From Dehalococcoidia bacterium (GTDB taxonomy: Bacteria; Chloroflexota; Dehalococcoidia; Plut-88900), in contig JAAXHX010000059.1 in NCBI GenBank assembly GCA_012270635.1, forward strand, positions 660-12,519: a stretch of DNA of 11,860 bases. The letters are read 5' to 3'. Below the pieces are notes generated by a model that saw only the letters and a program-made list of their open reading frames with translations, was not told the DNA's origin and did not search any database. This document shows positions 6,865 to 11,860 of this stretch, piece after piece; the first letter of the stretch is position 1; each line of letters opens with the position of its first letter. The translations under genes and the position numbers were made by a program.

Positions 6865-7644
6865 TTGGGACAGAAGACCCACCCGATAGGGTTTCGGCTA
6901 GGCATAATCCGGGACTGGGACGCCAAGTGGTTCGCCCGGAAGGGCGACCAGTACCGCAAGCTGCTGGCCGAGGACATGACCATACGAAAGACCATCTTGG
7001 GCAACCACACCGACGCGGCGATCTCCAAGGTAGAGATCGAGAGGAACGCCAACGAGGTGATCGCGACCATCCACACCGCCCGGCCCGGCATCGTCATCGG
7101 GCGGGGGGGCCAGAGGGTGGACGAGCTCCGGGGCCTGCTGGAGAAGAAGACGGGACGCCGGGTCCGGCTGAACATCCAGGAGATATCCCAGCCGGAGCAG
7201 GACGCCTTCCTGGTGGCCCGCAACATAGCCGACCAGTTGGAGCGGCGAGTCTCCTACCGGCGGGCCATACGGCAGGCGGCGACCCGGTCCATGCAGACGG
7301 GAATCGAGGGGATCAAGATCATCTGCTCGGGGAGGCTGGGCGGCGCCGAGATAGCCCGGAACGAAAAGCACATGGACGGCAGGGTGCCGCTCCACACGCT
7401 CAGGGCCGACATCGACTACGGGATCGCCGAGGCGCTCACCACCATGGGCGTGGTCGGGGTGAAGGTCTGGATATACAAAGGGGACATCCTCCCCGAACCC
7501 AAGCAGACCGAGGAAGAAAGAATGGCGCCCATAAGCGTGACCATCCCCAGCTCCAAGCTGCAGGATGCGGAGGCCGAGGACGCCGAGGGACAGCCGGTGG
7601 CAGCCGCGGTGGAGGAGAGCAATGCTTCAACCGAAACGGGTTAA
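6865..7644 (+). CDS. rpsC: 30S ribosomal protein S3 with C-terminal tail
   Basis: S3 forms part of the mRNA entry channel and its helicase activity. It begins at TTG 6865, immediately after the rplV stop TAA, with [21 protein letters not shown]. The KH-type RNA-binding loop is VIGRGGQRV (77-85). The C-terminal domain contains [10 protein letters not shown] and ends with [12 protein letters not shown] near residue 210. At 259 aa it has a tail of about 48 residues (212-259) that is acidic and Ala/Glu-rich after an ISVTIPSSK stretch; such tails vary among phyla and are probably flexible. Its last 23 nt overlap rplP, whose ribosome-binding site lies inside this gene. Confidence 0.97.
   Translation: MGQKTHPIGFRLGIIRDWDAKWFARKGDQYRKLLAEDMTIRKTILGNHTDAAISKVEIERNANEVIATIHTARPGIVIGRGGQRVDELRGLLEKKTGRRVRLNIQEISQPEQDAFLVARNIADQLERRVSYRRAIRQAATRSMQTGIEGIKIICSGRLGGAEIARNEKHMDGRVPLHTLRADIDYGIAEALTTMGVVGVKVWIYKGDILPEPKQTEEERMAPISVTIPSSKLQDAEAEDAEGQPVAAAVEESNASTETG
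7611..7615 (+). promoter_or_regulatory. Consensus Shine-Dalgarno of rplP inside rpsC
   Basis: GGAGG lies 6 nt before ATG 7622, an ideal distance, and sits within the rpsC tail codons. It decides the L16 start at 7622 over the longer open frame that reaches back to 7565. Confidence 0.65.
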
Positions 7645-8038
7645 GTTTCGGAAGGCCCACCGGGGGCACCGCCGGGGTGTGGCCCACGCGGGGTCGGGGC
7701 TTTCCTTCGGGGAGTATGGGCTGAAGGCACAGTCCACGGCCTGGATCACCAACCGCCAGATTGAGGCGGCACGGCGAGCCATAACACACCACGTCCGGCG
7801 CGGCGGCCAGATCTGGATCCGCATCTTCCCCGACAAGCCGGTCACCTCCAAACCCCTGGAGACCCGGATGGGAAGCGGAAAAGGGAACGTGGACCACTGG
7901 GTGGCAGTGGTAAAGCGGGGCCGGATGCTCTTCGAGATCGGCGGGGTGGAGAAGGAGACGGCCAAGGAGGCCATGAGAAGGGCCTCCCACAAGCTGCCCG
8001 TAGCGACGCGTTTCGTGGCCCGGGACGAGCTACTGTAG
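7622..8038 (+). CDS. rplP: 50S ribosomal protein L16
   Basis: L16 binds between the central protuberance and the A-site and helps place the A-site tRNA acceptor arm. From ATG 7622 the product is 138 aa (E. coli 136) and starts with the canonical [35 protein letters not shown] (59-78) and [14 protein letters not shown] are family signatures; R82 aligns with the Arg that is hydroxylated in E. coli. An upstream in-frame ATG at 7565 would add 19 residues not seen in L16 and is rejected. The gene overlaps rpsC by 23 nt in a different frame, implying coupled translation. Confidence 0.97.
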   Translation: MLQPKRVKFRKAHRGHRRGVAHAGSGLSFGEYGLKAQSTAWITNRQIEAARRAITHHVRRGGQIWIRIFPDKPVTSKPLETRMGSGKGNVDHWVAVVKRGRMLFEIGGVEKETAKEAMRRASHKLPVATRFVARDELL

Positions 8039-8067
8039 AGTCGGGACCCGGGCGAGGCATATATTAA

Positions 8068-8271
8068 ATGAAAGCGAATGAGATAAGGGGACTGTCGGAG
8101 GTGGACCTGGAGCGGGAGCTGGAGAGCTCCTACAGGGAGACTTTCAACCTGAGGTTCCGCCGCGCGACGAACCAGCTGACCAACCACAGGGAGATCAGAC
8201 GCATCCGCAGGAAGATCGCCAGGCTGAAGACGATCAAGCGAGAGCGGGAATTGGCCCAGGAACAGAGATGA
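8068..8271 (+). CDS. rpmC: 50S ribosomal protein L29
   Basis: L29 is a small helical hairpin protein near the tunnel exit, beside L23. At 67 aa it matches the family. [19 protein letters not shown] leads into the conserved [12 protein letters not shown] and [15 protein letters not shown]. The start ATG 8068 has GAGG at 8054-8057, 10 nt upstream. It follows rplP by 29 nt and overlaps rpsQ by 4 nt (ATGA), a classic termination-reinitiation arrangement. Confidence 0.97.
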   Translation: MKANEIRGLSEVDLERELESSYRETFNLRFRRATNQLTNHREIRRIRRKIARLKTIKRERELAQEQR

Positions 8272-8573
8272 ACAAGACCCGCAAGACTATAATAGGCCAG
8301 GTAGTCAGCGACAAGATGGACAAGACCGTCGTCGTGGCGGTGGAGCGCTACCGCACGCACCGTCTCTACAAGCGGCGGATCAAGCGGATATCCAAGTTCA
8401 AGGCCCACAACCACGACAACTCCTGCAAGCTGGGCGACACGGTCCGGATAGAGGAGACCAGGCCCCTGTCCCGGGAAAAGCGCTGGAGGGTGGTCGAGGT
8501 GCTGGCCCGCATGGACATCGCCGAGACCCAGCCCAAGGACATAGCCGCCACGGCGGAAGAGGCCAAGAGCTGA
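8268..8573 (+). CDS. rpsQ: 30S ribosomal protein S17
   Basis: S17 is a primary 16S rRNA-binding protein of the 30S body with an OB fold. The core is recognisable from [19 protein letters not shown] (5-23), [26 protein letters not shown] and the [15 protein letters not shown] segment. At 101 aa it is longer than E. coli (84), with about 17 extra C-terminal residues ([16 protein letters not shown]), mildly acidic and Ala-rich. The ATG at 8268 overlaps the rpmC stop by 4 nt and the stop codon shares one base with the rplN start. It closes the S10-operon gene set. Confidence 0.97.
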   Translation: MNKTRKTIIGQVVSDKMDKTVVVAVERYRTHRLYKRRIKRISKFKAHNHDNSCKLGDTVRIEETRPLSREKRWRVVEVLARMDIAETQPKDIAATAEEAKS

Positions 8574-8941
8574 TGATACGGGTAGCCACTCGCCTCCAGG
8601 TGGCCGACAACTCGGGGGCGAAGGAGATAGAGTGCATCAACGTGCCGGGGGGCACGGGAAAGCGGTACGCCACCATCGGCGAGATCATCGTGGCGTCGGT
8701 GAAGCAGGCTGTGCCAGCCGCCCCGATGAAGAAGGGGGACGTGGTAAAGGCCGTCGTGGTCCGGGTGACGAAGCCCTACCGTAGGCCCGACGGCTCCTAC
8801 ATCCGGTTCGACGAGAACGCGGGGGTCATATTGAGCGACGCATCCAACCCCCGGGGGACCCGGATATTCGGGCCCGTGGCCCGGGAGCTGCGGGAGCGCA
8901 ACTTCACCAAGATCGTATCCCTCGCACCGGAGGTCCTGTAG
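8573..8941 (+). CDS. rplN: 50S ribosomal protein L14
   Basis: L14 lies at the subunit interface, forms bridges with 16S rRNA, and in other bacteria is the docking site of the silencing factor RsfS. At 122 aa it is exactly the standard length. [17 protein letters not shown] (8-24), [13 protein letters not shown] (55-67), and [20 protein letters not shown] with [13 protein letters not shown] are family signatures. The start overlaps the rpsQ stop by one base (TGATG). It is the first gene of the classical spc operon, but with no gap there is no separate spc promoter here. rplX follows after 36 nt. Confidence 0.98.
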   Translation: MIRVATRLQVADNSGAKEIECINVPGGTGKRYATIGEIIVASVKQAVPAAPMKKGDVVKAVVVRVTKPYRRPDGSYIRFDENAGVILSDASNPRGTRIFGPVARELRERNFTKIVSLAPEVL

Positions 8942-8977
8942 CCCCGGCTCAACCGACGAGAATTTGAAGGCGATATT

Positions 8978-9307
8978 TTGAAAATCAGGAAGAACGATAC
9001 GGTCCAGGTGCTGGCCGGCAAGGACAAGGGCAAGCGGGGCAGGATATTCCGAATGAAGCCCGCCGACGGCCTGGCCTGGGTGGAGAAGGTCAACTCGACC
9101 AAGAAGGCCATGAGGCCCAAACCCAACGTCCGCCAGGCCGGGCTCATAGAGCTGGAGCTCCCGATACACGTTTCCAACCTCAGGCTGGTGTGCCCCTCCT
9201 GCGACAAGCCAACCAAGGCGGTGACCGATAAGTCCCGGCCCCAGAGCGCCACGGCGGGGCTCGGGTACCCCAGAGTTTGTAAGCTATGCCAGGCGACGAT
9301 AGAGTAA
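8978..9307 (+). CDS. rplX: 50S ribosomal protein L24, zinc-ribbon form
   Basis: L24 starts 50S assembly by binding the 5' end of 23S rRNA and sits near the tunnel exit. It is 109 aa, beginning at TTG 8978 (preceded by GAAGG) with [21 protein letters not shown], the KOW motif. Two Cys pairs, C72/C75 (CPSC) and C101/C104 (CKLC), make a zinc ribbon as in many Gram-positive-type L24 proteins; E. coli lacks it. The last 22 nt overlap rplE, whose ATG falls inside the Leu-Cys codons of the second Cys pair. The TTG choice rests on the canonical N-terminus. Confidence 0.96.
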   Translation: MKIRKNDTVQVLAGKDKGKRGRIFRMKPADGLAWVEKVNSTKKAMRPKPNVRQAGLIELELPIHVSNLRLVCPSCDKPTKAVTDKSRPQSATAGLGYPRVCKLCQATIE

Positions 9308-9918
9308 AACCGAAGAGAAAGCCCAAGGCGAAAGCCAAGGAGAAGGCGGCGGCCCCGCCTTCCAACGGTGTCCAGCCGCGCCTGAAGGTGCGGTACAGGG
9401 AAGAGATAACGCCGGCGCTGGTGCAGCGCTTCGGCTATGCCAACGTGATGCAGGCGCCGAAGGTGGAGAAGATCGTCCTCAACATCGGGTTGGGGGAGGC
9501 GTTGCAGAACGCCCGGGCCGTGGAGGGGGCCACCCGGGACCTGGAGGCGATAACCGGCCAGCACCCGGTGGTGACCCGGGCCAAGAAGTCGGTGGCCAAC
9601 TTCCGGGTGAGGGACGGCATGATCATCGGGACGATGGTGACGCTGCGAGGGGCCAGGATGTACGAGTTCCTGGACAGGCTGCTGAATGCGGCTCTCCCCC
9701 GGATCCGGGACTTCCGCGGCGTGTCCAACAACGCGTTCGACGGGCGGGGTAACTACAGCCTCGGGTTCTCCGAGCAGACCCTGTTCCCAGAGATCGACTA
9801 CGACAAGATGGACAGGCAGAGGGGCCTGCAGGTGACCATCGTCACATCGGCCAAGAGCGACGAAGAGGCGAGGCAGCTGTTGACCCTGTTCGGGATGCCC
9901 TTCGCCCGTCCGGCATAG
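9286..9918 (+). CDS. rplE: 50S ribosomal protein L5 with Lys/Ala-rich N-terminal extension
   Basis: L5 binds 5S rRNA with L18 and forms a bridge to the 30S head at the central protuberance. Core signatures are [19 protein letters not shown] (33-51), [54 protein letters not shown] and [19 protein letters not shown]. At 210 aa it is about 30 longer than E. coli (179). The excess is an N-terminal segment, roughly residues 1-28, rich in Lys, Ala and Pro. ATG 9286 is the only ATG that keeps the full family N-terminus; its ribosome-binding site is weak. A GTG at 9388 would remove the extension but also clip the conserved start and lacks a good Shine-Dalgarno. It overlaps rplX by 22 nt. Confidence 0.95.
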   Translation: MPGDDRVKPKRKPKAKAKEKAAAPPSNGVQPRLKVRYREEITPALVQRFGYANVMQAPKVEKIVLNIGLGEALQNARAVEGATRDLEAITGQHPVVTRAKKSVANFRVRDGMIIGTMVTLRGARMYEFLDRLLNAALPRIRDFRGVSNNAFDGRGNYSLGFSEQTLFPEIDYDKMDRQRGLQVTIVTSAKSDEEARQLLTLFGMPFARPA

Positions 9919-9920
9919 GA

Positions 9921-9935
9921 AAATAGGTAAATAGG
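9921..9935 (+). repeat. Tandem AAATAGG repeat in the rplE-rpsN spacer
   Basis: AAATAGG occurs at 9921-9927 and 9929-9935, an 8-bp period, in an A-rich spacer that stands out from GC-rich surroundings. The second copy runs into AGGAAGGG, the likely ribosome-binding site of rpsN. Probably a local slippage duplication. Confidence 0.35.
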
Positions 9936-9950
9936 AAGGGATAGAGTAGC

Positions 9951-10136
9951 GTGGCCCGAGAAGCCAAGATAGCCAAGTGGCGAAAGCCCCCGAAATACCG
10001 GGCGCAGTTCCGCAACCGGTGCAACCTCTGCGGTCGGCCCAGGGGATACATAAGGCACTTCGGCCTGTGCCGGATCTGCTTCAGAGAGTTGGCCCTGCAG
10101 GGCAAGCTGCCCGGGGTCAGAAAGTCGAGTTGGTAG
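9951..10136 (+). CDS. rpsN: 30S ribosomal protein S14, zinc-binding short form
   Basis: S14 belongs to the 30S head and is needed late in assembly. At 61 aa it is the short type-Z form (also named rpsZ), with a four-cysteine zinc site: C24 and C27 (CNLC), C40 and C43 (CRIC). The segment [20 protein letters not shown] is diagnostic. It starts at GTG 9951 with [14 protein letters not shown]; the AGGAAGGG at 9933-9940 serves as ribosome-binding site about 10 nt upstream. The zinc form is the ancestral one and is duplicated by a zinc-free paralogue in some bacteria; none is seen here. rpsH follows 9 nt later. Confidence 0.97.
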   Translation: MAREAKIAKWRKPPKYRAQFRNRCNLCGRPRGYIRHFGLCRICFRELALQGKLPGVRKSSW

Positions 10137-10145
10137 GCTGAGATC

Positions 10146-10547
10146 ATGGGAGCAGTTACGGACCCCATAGCCGACATGTTGACCCGGATAAGGAACGCGC
10201 TGGCCGTGGAGCACAATACGGTCTCCATGCCCGCGTCCGGGACCAAGAGCTCCATAGCCGGGATCCTCAAGGCCGAGGGATTCATCGGCGATTTCGAAGT
10301 GGTCAAGGGGAAGCCCCAGGACACGCTGCGCATTCTCCTGAAGTACGAAGATGAGGGCCAGCCCACCATCCGGGGCCTGAAGCGGATCAGCAAGCCCGGG
10401 CTCCGGGTCTACATAGGAAAGGGCGAGATACCGAGGGTCTACGGGGGAGTCGGGATAACGGTGATGTCCACTTCCAAGGGGATGATGACCGGGTCCCGGG
10501 CCTGGAGGGAGAAGGTCGGGGGCGAGCTCATGTGCCAGGTCTGGTAG
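10146..10547 (+). CDS. rpsH: 30S ribosomal protein S8
   Basis: S8 binds the central domain of 16S rRNA and is a key early-assembly protein; in E. coli it also represses the spc operon by binding its mRNA. At 133 aa it is of usual length. It starts MGAVTDPIADMLTRIRNA, and the C-terminal signature is GVGITVMSTSKGMMTGSRA followed by GGELMCQVW. ATG 10146 is 9 nt after rpsN with only a GAG as ribosome-binding site. Ile codons are biased to ATA (6 of 11). I found no obvious copy of an S8-binding site near rplE, but this needs folding analysis. Confidence 0.98.
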   Translation: MGAVTDPIADMLTRIRNALAVEHNTVSMPASGTKSSIAGILKAEGFIGDFEVVKGKPQDTLRILLKYEDEGQPTIRGLKRISKPGLRVYIGKGEIPRVYGGVGITVMSTSKGMMTGSRAWREKVGGELMCQVW

Positions 10548-10581
10548 GGCCTGCCTATACATAAGCGAACAAGTAGAGACC

Positions 10582-11124
10582 ATGTCCAGAATTGGAAAAC
10601 AGCCGATAGCCATACCGTCCGGCGTGGAAGTGGCGATGAAGAACAGCCACATCACCGTCAAGGGGCCCCGCGGCGAACTCTCTTACACCCACCACCCCGA
10701 CCTTACCGTGTCCCGGGACAACGGCCAGCTAACGGTGACGAGGCCCAGCGACCAGCGGGAGCACAGGTCCTTGCACGGGCTGACCCGCACGCTGATAGCC
10801 AACATGGTGCACGGCGTGAGCGAGGGGTTCACGAAGAGCTTGACCCTGGTGGGAGTCGGGTACCGGGCGCAGATGGACGGCGAAAAGTTGGTTCTGCAGG
10901 TGGGGTTTTCCCACCGGGTGGAGGTCGTTGCGCCGGAGGGGATAACGCTGAGCGTGGAAGGGAACGACCGGATAATAGTCGGGGGGATAGACAAGCAGCT
11001 GGTCGGGCAGACGGCCGCGAAGATCCGCCGCATCCGGCCCCCGGACGCCTACAAGGGTAAGGGGGTCCGCTACACCAACGAACAGGTGCGGCTGAAGCCC
11101 GGCAAGCGGGCCGCGACCAGCTAG
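10582..11124 (+). CDS. rplF: 50S ribosomal protein L6
   Basis: L6 is a two-domain 50S protein near the sarcin-ricin loop and the factor-binding region. At 180 aa it has the standard length. RIGKQPIAIPSGV (3-15), KGPRGEL, GVSEGFTKSLTLVGVGYRAQ and the C-terminal PPDAYKGKGVRYTNEQVRLK are family signatures. ATG 10582 follows AGAG (10575-10578) and a 34-nt spacer from rpsH. Ile is encoded by ATA in 7 of 11 cases, unusual for a gene expected to be highly expressed. rplR starts 12 nt after the stop. Confidence 0.98.
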   Translation: MSRIGKQPIAIPSGVEVAMKNSHITVKGPRGELSYTHHPDLTVSRDNGQLTVTRPSDQREHRSLHGLTRTLIANMVHGVSEGFTKSLTLVGVGYRAQMDGEKLVLQVGFSHRVEVVAPEGITLSVEGNDRIIVGGIDKQLVGQTAAKIRRIRPPDAYKGKGVRYTNEQVRLKPGKRAATS

Positions 11125-11136
11125 GGTTATATAAGA

Positions 11137-11502
11137 ATGGCAAAGTTGGACCGAAGACAGGCCAGGCTGCGCCGACGGCGCAGGATCAGGAAGAACCTGT
11201 CCGGCACCCCGGACAAGCCTCGGCTTTCTATTTTTCGCAGCCTGAACCACATCTACGCCCAGGTCATCGACGATGACGGTGGGGTGACCATCGCCGCGGC
11301 TTCCAGCATCGAGGAATCGGTGTCCAAGGAGTCGAAGGGGAAGGCAAAGAAGGAAGTGGCGGGGCTGGTCGGGGGGCTGGTGGCGTCCCGGGCCACGGAG
11401 AAGGGCGTAAAGACGGTGGTCTTCGACCGGGGCGGCTACCGCTACTTCGGCAGGGTGCAGTCCCTGGCCGAGGGGGCCCGGAAGGGCGGGTTGGAGTTTT
11501 GA
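11137..11502 (+). CDS. rplR: 50S ribosomal protein L18
   Basis: L18 binds 5S rRNA with L5 and helps build the central protuberance. At 121 aa it is normal. The Arg-rich N-terminal arm [19 protein letters not shown] (6-24) precedes [18 protein letters not shown], with the C-terminal [23 protein letters not shown] 11137 has AGGG (11123-11126) 10 nt upstream, across an AT-rich GGTTATATAAGA spacer that looks like a -10 box but has no matching -35. The stop codon overlaps the rpsE start by one base. Confidence 0.97.
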   Translation: MAKLDRRQARLRRRRRIRKNLSGTPDKPRLSIFRSLNHIYAQVIDDDGGVTIAAASSIEESVSKESKGKAKKEVAGLVGGLVASRATEKGVKTVVFDRGGYRYFGRVQSLAEGARKGGLEF

Positions 11503-11860
11503 TGGCTAGAAACCGACAGGAAAAGATAGACTCCCGCAACCTGGACCTCACCGAGCGGGTGGTCCACATCAACCGGGTGGCCAAGGTGGTCAAGGGCGGC
11601 AGGAGGTTCAGGTTCACAGCCATGGTGGTGGTGGGAGACGGCAACGGGCACGCGGGCGTGGGCCTGGGCAAGGCCGGAAGCGTGCCGGACGCCGTGCGGA
11701 AGGGCAACACCATAGCCCAGAAGAGCATGGTAAAGGTGCTGCTCAAGGACACCACCATCCCCCACGAGATCGTGAGCAAGTACGGCGGGGCCAAGGTGGT
11801 GCTGCGGCCCGCGGGCCCCGGCACGGGCGTGATCGCCGGCGGCGGCGTCAGGGCGGTGCT
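11502..11860 (+). CDS. rpsE: 30S ribosomal protein S5 (partial, runs off the window)
   Basis: S5 sits at the mRNA entry channel with S3 and S4 and affects accuracy and spectinomycin sensitivity. The first 119 codons are seen. [20 protein letters not shown] leads into the dsRNA-binding-like domain, with [40 protein letters not shown] and AVRKG. The second domain begins at [21 protein letters not shown] with [12 protein letters not shown] at the edge. ATG 11502 overlaps the rplR stop by one base; GGAG (11493-11496) is the ribosome-binding site. By conserved order rpmD, rplO and secY would be expected downstream. Confidence 0.97.
   Translation, partial: MARNRQEKIDSRNLDLTERVVHINRVAKVVKGGRRFRFTAMVVVGDGNGHAGVGLGKAGSVPDAVRKGNTIAQKSMVKVLLKDTTIPHEIVSKYGGAKVVLRPAGPGTGVIAGGGVRAV

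Noticed and set aside
7565..7621. Upstream in-frame ATG that would lengthen L16
   Set aside because: ATG 7622 has an ideal Shine-Dalgarno and starts with the canonical MLQPKR.
6927..7724. 265-codon plus-strand frame overlapping rpsC and rplP
   Set aside because: The other frame encodes clear S3 and L16; this one is Gly/Arg/Pro-rich with no signature.
11127..11134. TATATAA-like sequence before rplR as a promoter -10 box
   Set aside because: No -35 hexamer at the right distance, and the start codon follows within 3 bases.
1..11860. Any hidden accessory, defence or mobile system in the window
   Set aside because: Both strands are filled by a conserved ribosomal gene order with no unexplained coding space; only short non-coding elements remain unexplained.

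Overview
This window is one continuous run of ribosomal-protein genes, all on the plus strand. It joins the start of the classical str operon to the whole S10 operon and most of the spc operon. The order is rpsL, rpsG, fusA, rpsJ, rplC, rplD, rplW, rplB, rpsS, rplV, rpsC, rplP, rpmC, rpsQ, rplN, rplX, rplE, rpsN, rpsH, rplF, rplR, rpsE. The last gene is cut off by the window edge. All 22 genes were recognised from family sequence signatures, and no unrelated gene, mobile element, tRNA, rRNA or CRISPR array was seen.

Layout. Positions 1-131 hold a strong sigma70/sigmaA-like promoter (TTGACA, 17 bp, TAGACT with a TG extension), a 14-bp palindrome just downstream of the predicted start of transcription, and a duplicated translation-start module before rpsL. 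Positions 546-718 form the only sizeable internal gap (173 nt, rpsL-rpsG); it contains several hairpins that could compete with each other. From 719 to the end, genes are separated by 36 nt or less or overlap by 1-23 nt. This suggests one long, translationally coupled transcript. There is no tuf gene between fusA and rpsJ. Instead a GC-rich perfect inverted repeat straddles the fusA stop codon.

How the genes work together. Products are small-subunit proteins S12, S7, S10, S19, S3, S17, S14, S8 and S5, large-subunit proteins L3, L4, L23, L2, L22, L16, L29, L14, L24, L5, L6 and L18, and the translocase EF-G. Co-transcription supplies matched amounts of ribosome parts and a translation factor.

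Organism. DNA is GC-rich, with GTG and TTG starts (5 of 22 genes) and heavy use of the Ile codon ATA. S12 carries the roughly 14-residue insert seen in Gram-positive-type S12 proteins, S14 is the short zinc-binding type, and L24 has a zinc ribbon. The direct fusA-rpsJ join recalls Dehalococcoidia (Chloroflexota). A Chloroflexota-like bacterium is my best inference, but this is memory-based and moderate at best.

No undescribed biological system was found. The points most worth checking are the structured non-coding elements (leader palindrome, rpsL-rpsG gap, fusA-rpsJ inverted repeat), the lysine-rich N-terminal extension of L5, and the ATA-rich codon use in genes expected to be highly expressed.
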